64,000 nucleotides of DNA from Globisporangium splendens (lineage: Eukaryota > Oomycota > Peronosporomycetes > Pythiales > Pythiaceae): contig VFIW01000061.1 in the NCBI GenBank assembly GCA_006386115.1, positions 1-64,000 on the forward strand, read 5' to 3'. Positions 52,884-63,217 of this stretch are shown here, in pieces. Made by a program: the position numbers and the translations under genes. Under the pieces are notes generated by a model that had not been told where the DNA came from, made no database searches, and was given only the letters and a program-made list of their open reading frames with translations. Position 1 is the first letter of the stretch, and every line of letters begins with the position of its first letter.

Positions 52884-54558
52884 CTAGACGACGTCCTCAG
52901 CAAGCGCATCGTCGAGCGTCTTGACCACCAAGTCAATGTCTTCCTCGTTCACGACAAGCGGTGGGCACATGCGGATCGTGCTGTTGCAACATCAACATAA
53001 TAGAAATTCGTTAGACACATGACCCAAGTAATGGCAACACCATCGCATCAACGCAGGAAGATACGTACTTTTCACCGGCCGAGATGATCATCACGCCCTT
53101 GGAGAGCGCGTACTTGACCAGAGGGCCAACTGGCTTGGTGCACTCAAAGCCAATGAACAGACCGCCAGGGCCGACTGGCTCACGCACTTCGTGGACCTTC
53201 TCCGGGTACTTTTCCTGCAAGCCCTTCAAGCCCTTGGCCAGGTATTGGCCGCGCTTTTGCACGTTCAGCAGGAAGTCTTTGTCCATGATCTTGCCGAGCA
53301 CCGTGTTCGCGACCGCGCAGATCAATGGGTTACCGCCGAACGTCGTGCCGTGGCTGCCCGCGGTGACGCACGCAGCGACCTTGTTGGCGACGAGCACAGC
53401 GCCAATCGGGAGACCACCGGCGAGTGGCTTGGCGAGCGTCATGATATCTGGGGTCACGTCGTAGTTCTGGTGGCCAAAGAGCTTGCCCGTACGGCCGAGA
53501 CCGCACTGCACTTCGTCGACGATGAGCAGCGCGTTGTGCTTGTCACAGAGACGACGCAATTCGCGCATGAACTCTGGGGTCGCAGGGTTCACACCGCCTT
53601 CGCCCTGCACTGGTTCCACAAAGATACCCGCCGTGCGGTCCGAAATATGCTTCTTGACGTCCTCAATGTTGTTGAAATCGGCGTGGTGGATGCCTGGCAC
53701 AAGTGGCATGAACGCCTCGCGAATGTACGGCTTGTAGGTCAACGAGAGCGACGCCGCCGTGCGGCCGTGGAAACCGCCCTTGAACGAGATGAACTCGTGC
53801 TTCTTGCCTTCCAATGGACTACGCAATGCACGCAATAGCATCAAAAGGTTGAGTAAACCGTTCAATGTGATAATGAGAGAGCCCCCATAGCAGTAAGAAC
53901 GTACGTGTCCTTGGTGAGGTGGTTGGCGTACAGACGCGCGAACTTGTACGCGCCTTCGTTGGCCTCCGTACCAGAGTTGCAAAAGAACACTTTGTCAAAG
54001 CACGAGTTGTCCACGAGCGTCTTGGCGAGTTCCAAAGGCGCCTTGGTGTGGAACAGGTTGCTCGTGTGGCAAACATTCTGGTGTTGCAATGAAAACGAGC
54101 ATACGCATGTCAGCCCACCGCAATCTGCATATATGCAATTACAAGAGCGCGCATACCTTGCCAGCCTCCACAAGCGCTTGATACCAGTCGGCATCCGAGT
54201 GTCCAAGCCCCGACACAGCGATACCAGCGCAGAAATCCAAGAACTGACGACCTGCAACCAATGCAAACACCATCAGCGCATGAAATATATCCATACAAGA
54301 TACAAACAAACACACAAGGAGGAGCTCACCTTGAGCGTCGTAGAGGTACTGGCCCTTGCCGTGCGTGAAGAGCAGGTTCGGCTCACCGCGGACGCCGTCC
54401 GTGTTGTACGTCTTGACCATGTACTTGTTCTCGTACTCCTCCGGCACGAGCGGACGCTCCACGGCGGCCATGGAGCGCGTGGAGCCGCCCACGTGGCGAC
54501 TGGCGGTCGAGCGCAGCGACTTGGCGGCGGCGCGACGGAGAGCAGCGGCGGCCAGCAT
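52884..54558 (-). CDS. Acetylornithine aminotransferase, mitochondrial
   Basis: Five exons (transcript order): 54558-54330, 54251-54157, 54077-53905, 53818-53069 and 52980-52884, GT-AG throughout, 447 aa. The N-terminus MLAAAALRRAAAKSLRSTAS is a typical mitochondrial presequence. Class-III aminotransferase features: FLDFCAGIAVSGLGHSD, FFCNSGTEANEGAYKFAR, SFKGGFHGRTAASLS, EPVQGEGGVNPA, LIVDEVQCGLGRTG, the PLP lysine in LAKPLAGGLPIGA, and GTTFGGNPL. The QGEGG and R/H-rich signatures fit the ArgD branch more than GABA or ornithine aminotransferase, though ornithine aminotransferase is the nearest alternative. It transfers an amino group from glutamate to N-acetylglutamate semialdehyde in arginine synthesis. 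Tail-to-tail with CDT2 (143 bp apart). Confidence 0.9.
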
Positions 54559-55590
54559 GATGGTCCGTAGAGAGAGAGAGCTGCTGCTGGTGGTGGCGAA
54601 GATTGGATTGTTTTGCACACGTCCAGGAGCTCCAGATGGATGTGCTGTTGCAGCAAAGGCAACCTGCAAGAACCTATGCAATATGCATATGGGGTGATTA
54701 TTGCAGAATAGTTGATAACTGCGGTACCAGAAGCGTCATTTGTCTATTCAATCGCCAATTGTGATGCAGATGGATAGTTTTGTGCCAGTGTCAAGATCGT
54801 AACACGACTTATATATATGAACTGCACCCTACTTTGGATAAATAGGTGATCTGTTTCACCCAGATGAGAGCACCACCCAACACGAGTGTGAGATGATCCA
54901 CAAATCCAAACATTTTGTTTGGAAGCACTAAACCCATTTTGCTGTCACCTGAGACCCATTCCCCCCTGCCATGAGAATTTGTGCAGACCAGACTTCAACG
55001 GCGGAAACCCATTTTGTCAAACCCACCCACGAATCAAACCCATTTCGTCTCGATATTTCAAGAAGGGTCTTTGGATAAATGTGTGCATGAGGATTGTGGG
55101 TGAACCCACTTTGGGTAGTTGGTGTTGTTGTTCCACTGGGTGGATGGGTATTGGGTGTTTACCATGAGTGTTGGTGGCAGCGACGGGCTGAAGTTAGAGA
55201 CGGGCTTTTCGTTGGGTGTGCCCGTTGCCGCGTTTTCCGCACCACCCCGCCCGCTTGCCCACCCGTCTGCCTGCCTGCCTGCCCGCCCGCATTCACTCAC
55301 ACGCCCACACTCGGCATCCTGTTCGCGCCCACTAACCGCATTCCCCAGAACCCCCCGACGACCCACGACAGACTGCGAGCGACGTGACGCGATGTGCTGC
55401 TGCTGAAACGCCAGCTCCCGTCGTCAGTTCCCCGCGCGCGTCTTCCGTCCCCCGTGATCCGAAGGTCTCCCCCCCCTCCCTCCCTCCCGTCTCGCCTCCC
55501 CACGCGAAGAGCTACGTGCGTTCAATAGCTCCATCAAAAGAGAGAGAAAGAGACATCCACACACAAATACACACAAGGTAAAAGAAGAAG
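54559..55590. other. Intergenic with repeated AAACCCATTTTG motifs
   Basis: About 1.03 kb between divergent genes. It contains several near-copies of a 12-nt motif (described separately) and a C-rich stretch just before the transporter ATG, likely its 5' UTR/promoter. Confidence 0.6.
54930..55115. repeat. Dispersed AAACCCATTTYG motif, at least three copies
   Basis: AAACCCATTTTG occurs at 54930-54941 and 55005-55016, AAACCCATTTCG at 55036-55047, with relatives GACCCATTCC near 54952 and AACCCACTTTGG near 55103. The copies are irregularly spaced in the divergent promoter region. Confidence 0.6.
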
Positions 55591-57266
55591 ATGACGGGCT
55601 CCCACTCGCGTCGCAAGCTCGGCATCCTGTCTGTGGCGCTGATCACGTATTTCAATGTGAGTGGAGGACCCTGGGGTAGCGAACCGGTGATCGCGGCGTG
55701 CGGTCCATTCGTGGGCATCCTGGCCGTCACGATCTTCCCCTGGATCTGGTGTCTCCCGCTCGCGCTCACGTTTGCCGAGCTCTTTACAGCGTTCCCGACC
55801 GACGGCAGTTTCTGCAAATGGGTCGGTGTCGCGTTCGGCCGTCCTATGGGCTTTCACGTTGGCTTTTGGTCCTGGGTCTCGGGCGTGATCGATAATGCGA
55901 TCTATCCGTGTCTAATCGTCGACACGATCATGGCGCTTTATGCCGGCGACCTCACGGGTGCGGGTGACGAAGTGGGCTTTTCGTTGACCATTTTCCATCG
56001 GTTCCTCGCGCGTGCGGTGTTTGCGATTCTGTTTATGATCCCGACGCTTTCCAGTATCAAGATCGTCGGGCACACGCTGCTCGCCATGGGCGTCATGATC
56101 TTCCTGCCGTTCGCAGTCATGATCGCGACGGCGCTCCCGCAAGTGAACCCTGCCAACTGGTTCGTGATCCGAGAAGACGTAAGTATCAAGGAAGCTGCAG
56201 CCATTTGACGAGATTCTTTTCTCTGACCCGAGTGTTGACGCTAATTGTGTGCGTGTTTCTCGTATTTCTTGGGAAATATTAGCGTGACTGGGGACGTCTT
56301 CTCAGCGCATTGTACTGGAACTACAGCGGGTTCGATGCAGCCGGCGCGTATGCAGGGGAAATTCAGTCGCCAAAGACGACATACCCCCGCGCGATGATTC
56401 TTTGCGTCGTCATGATTGCATTCACGTACGAAGCTCTCTTTTTCAACACCCTGACTTCGGTTTTTAACATTTACTAACCATAGTATGTGTGTTACTCGTC
56501 TTGTTTGCATGCAGCTACATCATCCCGTTCATTGCGATTTCGGGTGCGGACAAACCGCACTACACTACATGGGATGACGGATCGTACTCGGTGATTGCTC
56601 AAGCTGTCGGTGGCACGTGGCTTTGCGTGTGGATCGTTGTGTCGTCGCTGTTCGGAAACCTCGGGCTTTACGTTGCCGAGATGGCGAAAGACGGCTTCCA
56701 ACTCGCTGGAATGGCTGATTCAGGACTCGCACCGCCATTCTTTGCCCAGTAAGTTGCATCAAGCAAAGTAGCTCGTCGCTGTTTGTTTCCGTGGCATTTG
56801 CGCCTGTGTGCTAATTCGTATTCGTACGCTTTCGCTTGCTTTGTGCAGACGTGATGAAGAGAATGGTGTGCCGCGGCGCGCGATCTTGTTATCGTTCTCC
56901 ATCATCGTGTTCATGGGGCTCTTCGATTTCGAGACTATCTTGAGCATTGACAATTTTCTATCGGCGCTCTCGTCCGTGGTTGAAATGAGTGCAGCGGTCA
57001 AGATGCGGTTCTCACATCCCGAGATCGATCGACCGTACCGTGTGAACTTGTCGGATCGCAACTTGGCGATCGCGATGATCCTCCCGTTTGTCGTCGGCGT
57101 GTTCATCATGATGAACGAGCTCACGAAGTCGTGGGTGAGCTTTGGTCTGAATGTCGGTGTGCTGATTTTCGGGTACGGCTGCCAGCGATGGATCCAGCGC
57201 CATCCGTACCACCAGTACGAGATGATCGACACGCCTCGCCTCAAAGATCTTACGCTGGAATACTAA
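55591..57266 (+). CDS. LAT/polyamine-uptake-type amino acid permease (APC superfamily)
   Basis: Four exons, 55591-56178, 56283-56425, 56515-56748 and 56849-57266, 460 aa. About 11-12 hydrophobic segments. TM1 carries the broken-helix signature FNVSGGPWGSEP (GGPxGxE), followed by PLALTFAELFTAFPTDGSF, SWVSGVIDNAIYPCL and FWNYSGFD-like YWNYSGFDAAGAYAGEI. These match the plant PUT/LAT-type and protozoan polyamine transporters (the VIDNAxYP and NxSGFD motifs) rather than AAAP or CAT carriers. Predicted proton-coupled import of polyamines or cationic amino acids at the plasma or internal membrane. Substrate is inferred from subfamily only. Confidence 0.87.
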
Positions 57267-58386
57267 GCAGCAGTAAATGGCGATGGCGTACGAATGCTTT
57301 AGAGCAATGCAGCAAGTGCACGGGTGGCAATAGAAGTGATGTACGTGCATTTGAGTTGATGAGAATTTACTTTGGCTATGGTTTGGATTTGGTGATAGAG
57401 AAGAAAAGGAAGAAGTCCGGTCCAAGACTTGCAGAAAAATAGCGGGCAAGATAAAGGTCGCGGACTGGCGGTGATAACAAGATGCTTGTAATACATGTGG
57501 ATGGTCTATTTAGTCGTGTTGATTTGTGCCCTTGCTACTGTTGTCGTCTGTGGCCGTTCCCGATATTTCCTAGACTGCACTGCTTCTAAAATGATCTCGC
57601 AAATGGATGGTTTGGGCGAAGGTATGTTGTCACGTGCTGCTAATTTCTTGCCTGACGCTGTCCTTTCATGACGGACTTACTTCGCCTCTTTCTCATCAGT
57701 GCTAGGAGCAGTACAAAAAACAACTGCGATAAGTCAATTTCATTAGTGGCTTCCGCATGCGGAAGATGCGTGATCGATCGGCACGGTTGCCGTCACGAGA
57801 ATGAATGAATGCGGCAGACTTGTTCGCATCTGTGCGATTGTGGCGATCTCGATGACCTAATGCTCCCGTGCGCGTCTGCGAAGTGTTGATCGACACAGCT
57901 TCTGTGAGCAACTACGTCAACTGGAGCTACTCGCAAGCCTCACTGCCTGTGCTGAGCGGTTTGAAGAATGCTGGAGCCGATGACACCTTCGTTGTCACTC
58001 CTTTGATCGCGAGATGAGCGAATCGGTGAACAGCGTCTGCTTTTGGGAGCTGCTTGCCATTTGGAGATGTCTGGCTGGTTTGCGTTCGTTACAAGCTACA
58101 CGAAAATAGGAACTACACGCAGCGTCGCAGTCGGAGTCCTGCCTCGCGCTTTTGGCTGATTAGAGGCAAAAAGGAAGAAACGCGACGAAGTGAAGCGATC
58201 CTGTTTTTAGTCGAAGAAAAATGTTCCGCAAATGGAAACACAGCCATTTTAGTCTCAAGGTGTCGATGGCTACCAATTTAGTACAAGGGACACACACATC
58301 AAGACAAAGTTGAGGCTCTCGTTTTTGTGGGCAATCAAGCGTGTGTTGCACATGGTCAGTTGGCAATTTCAGTCCTCTCGAGAAGA
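57267..58386. other. Intergenic
   Basis: About 1.1 kb. Short frames only. An initiator-like element near the right end (58354-58369) is listed separately. Confidence 0.6.
58354..58369 (+). promoter_or_regulatory. Inr+FPR-like core promoter of the GT71 gene
   Basis: GGTCAGTTGGCAATTT matches GCTCATTYYNCAWTTT at 13 of 16 positions, with a perfect CAATTT half, 18 nt upstream of the ATG at 58387. Confidence 0.5.
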
Positions 58387-60402
58387 ATGGCTCCAGCTCC
58401 AGATCATTTCCACGGACACTCCGTCTTCAGCGATGTCTGCAAGACGCAGCCACCGATGCTAACTCGAAAGAGTCTTGACGACGAAATGGAGTGTGCAGCA
58501 GACTGCAGCAGAGGAGAACCACCCAACAGCAGTATTTCTTGGACCCATGGACGGCGCGGGTGGTTCGTCGGCATCATCGCGATCCTCGCGTTCGTCTCAT
58601 GCAGTCTGAACCTGTTCTCCACCATGACGACTATCCGGGAAACACGTCCAGACGCAGCACCAAAGCCCATGATGGAGAACCATGCGGAGATGGCGTCACA
58701 TAACGACGCCATTCTGGCGCTGATCGAGCATCGCCAACAGAGTGACGAACGCAAGCCTGTCGTCCACGAACCTGCATACAAAGACGACGACGCCGAGGCA
58801 CTCGCGGGTGGTGGACCAAAGATGGTCGAGATCCCTGTGGTCAGCCAAACGCGCGAGGACATGTGGAAAAAGATCACCAGTCTGAAGGAACTAGACGAAT
58901 ACGACTGCCAGGCGTGGAGGCGAACGAAGAAGTGCAACCCGCGCCACCCGCGCACTCCAGCGGGCGACAAATCCTGCACGCGCCAAATTCAAGCCAACGA
59001 ATCCGGGTTCTGTGAATATAAGAACCGACGCACCGGTGAGCTCCGCGTGCTAATGCCAGCAACCTGCAAATCGCGGTACAGCACGCTCAAGTACACGTGC
59101 CTGGACGCGAAGAAGATGCTGCGCTACAACCTCATGGCGTTGGATTACATGCCCGAAGAGCCGCTCTCGTTCGCCAAGTGTCAGCGAAATCTCTTGGAGG
59201 AGAATGGGTTCCAGATCGCGAACGGCAATCAGGCTGGCGCGATGGACGCCGAGGACAACAATATCACTACCACAAGTGGCTTGGTCCGAGTGGTGCAGGA
59301 TCCGACTGCGACGATCCAGGACAACAACGTAGTGACCCAAGACGCGAAAAGTGCTCCGGTGTCGTTCTCAAAGGGGATCGCGTATGTGATCTACGACAAG
59401 CTCCTCTTGAGCGTGTATGCGTCGATCCGGTCGCTTCGTCAACTTGGATGCACGCTGCCGATCGAGTTGTGGTACTCTGCAAAGAAGACCAACATTTCGC
59501 ACCCGATCCTTCTTGAAGTGACTGCGAAATACGGCGCGTACCTGCGCGAGATCCGCGACCCGCGCACGACCAAATTCTACACGAAGATCTACGCGACGTT
59601 CTACAGCGCGTTCGACCAGGTGCTGCTGCTCGATGCCGACAGTTTTGCCGTGCGCGACCCGAGTTTCCTGTTCCAGACCCAGGAGTACAACAACACTGGC
59701 GCGATCTTCTGGCCGGACTTTTGGCGCCCGAACCGCACGATCTTTGGGCTTACGAGCGTGAGCTACGTCTAGGAGCTCCTCGGGATCAAGTACGTCAATA
59801 TGTTCGAGCAAGAGAGCGGCCAAGTGGCGATCGACCGCCGACGCCACGTCAAGGCGATGCATGCGCTGCTGCACTACGGACCCTCGGAGCCGCACTATCC
59901 TGCGACCATGAACCTGCTCTGGGGCGACAAGGATCTCTTCTGGATGGCGTGGCTGCGCACCAACAGCTCGTTCCACATGATCGAGTGGCCGGCCGGCTCG
60001 GCGGGCATGAAGGCCGAGCACCTGGACGTGTTTTGCGAAGTGACGATGGTGCAGCACGACGCACAGGGTGACGTGCTATTTCTGCATCGCAACCTCGTCA
60101 AATTCTCGGCCGACACGCGCGACCGCATGTGGTCCCACATCCAGCAGTACAAGACCGGGCAGACGTTGCAGCACTACGATGTCAAGGGCGTGGTCGACCA
60201 CCGGCTCTTCCCGCAATTCCGCAAGTGCTACGGCAAGCGCATCTACTACAAGCGCTCCTACACACTCACAGACATCAACGAGTTCCCGTTCAGGAATCTG
60301 GAGATCGAACTCATCGAGTACGTCGTCGAGGGCGATCGGATCAGCAAACAGGGCGTTGAGACCAACGGCTCCATTGCCAATAGCGAGCAGCACAAGGTGT
60401 GA
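58387..60402 (+). pseudogene. GT71 (MNN1-like) type II glycosyltransferase with in-frame TAG
   Basis: One continuous frame of 672 codons interrupted only by TAG at 59770-59772 (codon 462). The ATG at 58387 gives a cytoplasmic tail, a signal anchor (WFVGIIAILAFVSCSLNLF, ~59-77), a stem, and a catalytic domain with IAYVIYDKLLLSVYASIRSL, PIELWYSAKK, the DxD-type VLLLDADSFAV (residues ~416-418) and GAIFWPDFW, as in alpha-mannosyltransferases of GT71. After the stop the same frame resumes ELLGIKYVNMFEQESGQVAI, which is obviously the continuation (EQESGQ is a family hallmark). A TGG to TAG change fits the context. The protein would act in the Golgi on glycan extension. As sequenced it would be truncated by 210 residues. 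Real nonsense allele or base-call error cannot be separated here. Confidence 0.8.
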
Positions 60403-60954
60403 TTGCGATGGTAACGAGGTGGGAGCGTGCTTTAACAGAGAGCAGAGTATTTATGACGAAGGAAGGGGTAAACGAACACACAGAAAATCTTCTTTGGTTG
60501 TTGATCCAGCTTCCATGCAGAATTGCAAGCAGAACAAAGAAGTCTCTTATAACAGGTTTTGGGTGTACAAGTGTCCTGGCAACACTGGCACACTCAAAAC
60601 TTTTAAACGAGATTGTGTGTGAAATGGACTGCGTAAAAGAGCTAAGTGCGACGAACTCAATGGAGATGGGATATCAGATCAGCAATTGATCAAAACAAGA
60701 TCTGACCCGTTACGTAATAGTCATTGTGATTTTTTCTTTGTGGTGCAGAAGAGGAGAAAATTAGCCGGTCAAGCGGTGAATACTCCATGGTTGGAATTTC
60801 CTCAGGTTGCCCATTATAAGCGCAAAGGAAGATCGAGATCGTAAATTCCAGTCCTCAACAGACATCAAAGTTGATGAGGTAATGAAGCCATATCATGCGC
60901 GATTACCAAATTTCATTGAAGATTACGATGTGAAGTTGCCATGTTGAGAAGGCT
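60403..60954. other. Intergenic between convergent genes
   Basis: About 0.55 kb, AT-richer 3' flanks. No gene. Confidence 0.6.
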
Positions 60955-62394
60955 CTACTGACCTGCAGCCTTGAGCACGTTGACACGGCCATAGCCAAAG
61001 ATATTGTTTGGAAACACGTTGTCTGGGGTTCCGCCGCAGGTTCGGTTGCTCGAGACAAGCGTGCTGGTGTCAGTCGTTGACTTGAGCGTAGCCAGTACTT
61101 GGTCGAACGTTAGTGCCGGGTTTGCACTCAACATCAGTGCAATCGCGCCAGCAACGTGAGGAGAAGCCATACTCGTACCCGAGGTAACTCGATAGGAATC
61201 GTCGCTTGTGTACCCGGCAGAGTAGATTGCGCCACCAGGAGCCGTGACATCGGGTTTGAGAAATCCCGTGACAGTAGGGCCGGTGCCGCTGTAGAAGAGC
61301 AAAGAATCATCCGCATTCGTTGCTCCGACAGCGATGACATTTGGAGCATCGCCAGGCGACTCGACGGTCCCACACGCTGGGTACACGTTGCCACTCGCAA
61401 AGACAGGAATAATGCCGGCCTGACGCCACGCAGCAATGATTGCAGCGTAGTTCGTGTTTCCACCGCTCCCAGAACTCCAGCTGTTGTTGATCACGTGAGG
61501 CGCCTTGGAGCAGTCTGGATTTGCTCCATCGGTGTTCGTGGGACAAAGCATGAATTGCGTGCACGTGATCATCTCCGACTCGACACAGGTATCCGATCGG
61601 CAAGCTTTACAAGCCGACCACTTCGCACCGGGAGCAACGCCGATCCCGTTCCGACCCACAATGGATCCGGCGACGTGTGTACCATGACCGGCATTATCGT
61701 ACGGAGCAGCAGCGTGACGTTCAGGGTCAAGCCATCCGTAGTCTCCGAGGAAATTGTTTCGCAGTGCCTCGTGGGTTCCACGAACACCCGAGTCGATCAC
61801 GCCGACGACAATGTTTTGGCCGGTGGTGCCTTTAGCCCACAACTCAGGCGCCTGAACCTTTTGAATTCCCCAAGCTGATGGATTCGTCACAAAAGCGTCG
61901 GGGCCGGTCGAGTTGTTCTGGCTACTGTCGGACGAACCTGCAGCGAGGACCTTGGGAAGTTCCAGCACGGATTCCTCACGGATCTCGACGATGGACGAGA
62001 TCTGCGCCAGTTGCTCGACAAGCTCGAAGGTGGCGCCCTCAATGAACACCTGGTTGGTGATCCAGAAGCTCTTAGTCTTGGTGAAAAGCGGAGTGGTGGT
62101 CGCTGATTCCTTGCTCAGCAGAGCGGTCACGTCTTGCTGGGAGCGTTCGGCGGACCGCGAGAGCGAATCGACCAAGTGCGCGATCTGCTGGCCGCGGTCG
62201 CTGAACGCCGCTTCTTTTTGACTCGACAAGACGCTTTCCGTTCCGTCCTTCATGGTGACGATGAGGTTGACAGTTGCCTGCTTTCGCAGGGTGCGATGGA
62301 CGTCTCGATGGACGCGAGGCATGCTGGAGCCACTGACCAGGGACGATACGGCGGTAGTGGCCACGAGAATGGCCATGAGCTTCATGAAGACCAT
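60955..62394 (-). CDS. Subtilisin-like serine protease (S8), copy 1
   Basis: Intronless, 479 aa from the ATG at 62394. Signal peptide (KLMAILVATTAVSSLVSGS), an I9-like propeptide to ~residue 170, then the catalytic domain: Asp201 (VVGVIDSGV), His237 (GHGTHVAG), the oxyanion Asn in VINNSWSSG, and Ser408 (SGTSMASPHVAGA). The C-terminus ends soon after the fold. Secreted protease, likely involved in nutrition or host interaction. The 5' half and ~65 bp of leader are duplicated in inverted orientation at the right end of the window. Confidence 0.94.
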   Translation of the reverse strand: MVFMKLMAILVATTAVSSLVSGSSMPRVHRDVHRTLRKQATVNLIVTMKDGTESVLSSQKEAAFSDRGQQIAHLVDSLSRSAERSQQDVTALLSKESATTTPLFTKTKSFWITNQVFIEGATFELVEQLAQISSIVEIREESVLELPKVLAAGSSDSSQNNSTGPDAFVTNPSAWGIQKVQAPELWAKGTTGQNIVVGVIDSGVRGTHEALRNNFLGDYGWLDPERHAAAPYDNAGHGTHVAGSIVGRNGIGVAPGAKWSACKACRSDTCVESEMITCTQFMLCPTNTDGANPDCSKAPHVINNSWSSGSGGNTNYAAIIAAWRQAGIIPVFASGNVYPACGTVESPGDAPNVIAVGATNADDSLLFYSGTGPTVTGFLKPDVTAPGGAIYSAGYTSDDSYRVTSGTSMASPHVAGAIALMLSANPALTFDQVLATLKSTTDTSTLVSSNRTCGGTPDNVFPNNIFGYGRVNVLKAAGQ

Positions 62395-62460
62395 GGTGAA
62401 GAGACTTGAGTTTCTGGGCGAGCTGTAGATGTTGCTGGCAGGCCGCAAAAGCGAGAATGA
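61664..62460 (-). repeat. Inverted repeat, left arm (subtilase copy 1)
   Basis: Bases 61664-62460 are the reverse complement of 63204-64000 with no indel (paired positions always sum to 125664). The parts compared by eye are identical except for one substitution (62444 versus 63220). The arm runs beyond what the window shows. Confidence 0.95.
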
Positions 62461-62462
62461 GC
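62447..62462 (-). promoter_or_regulatory. Inr-like element of subtilase copy 1
   Basis: Minus-strand GCTCATTCTCGCTTTT matches the oomycete consensus at 13-14 of 16 positions (full GCTCATTYY half), 53 nt upstream of the ATG at 62394. Confidence 0.65.
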
Positions 62463-63203
62463 GAGTTGCTTACGACCTGTTGGAAAGAGAAGCACCAAAC
62501 TGACTGGTGTGCTCAGAATGAATGACGACATTAATCGTCAGATGCACCGAGATGTTGACGTGATTTGCCCGTGAAGAGCAGAGTGACACCAGTGATCTCG
62601 TTGTTGGACGGAAATACGAGATCCTGTTAAACTTGATATACGACTACTCTTAATCCAACATGTTGTTGAAGAAAGTATAACACTCAACTAAAAGTTATCT
62701 GTAAACCGATAGTGCAGTCGATATGCTGACAAATGTTCTTGCTCCAAGTTGTTTGGACTGTTTGCAGGGAGTGTAATCAGAGATGGGAAATGAGCATGTC
62801 AACGAGTCGCGAGTCTGCGTTGACGGAAGTGGGACGTTGCTGCAAGGAGTCAGTGGATTTGCTCGGATACCTCCCCAAACTTTGAGATTTCAGACTCGGC
62901 AGTATGGTAATTCTTGGAGGGAAGCAAAACTTGTTGGGGATCCCCTAGTTTGATAATCACGCAACATGCAAAGTATGCCAGTTGTTCTTGTTGATCTCTG
63001 AGTCGATTGACTCGGATGGGGTCAGCAAAACGGATCATTTCATGAGGTTATGAGCGTTCTGCAGTTCGGAGTGACCAAAGTCACAGACTGTGACTTCTTC
63101 GGTGTGACTCACAGCACATCAGCATATTAAAGCGTGCGAGATTAATACCACTCGCCGCAGAAAGAAGGTGCTGGTGGCCGATTGGTTATCGGTACAAAGT
63201 CGA
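62461..63203. other. Unique spacer of the inverted repeat; bidirectional promoter region
   Basis: 743 bp separating the two head-to-head subtilase genes. It is not itself palindromic and contains no supported gene. Each gene's upstream control sequence therefore differs beyond the first ~65 bp of leader. Confidence 0.7.
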
Positions 63204-63217
63204 TCATTCTCGCTTTT
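63202..63217 (+). promoter_or_regulatory. Inr-like element of subtilase copy 2
   Basis: GATCATTCTCGCTTTT; the TCATTYY core is kept but the two bases to its left differ from copy 1 because the duplicated segment begins at the T of TCATT (63204). Confidence 0.55.
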
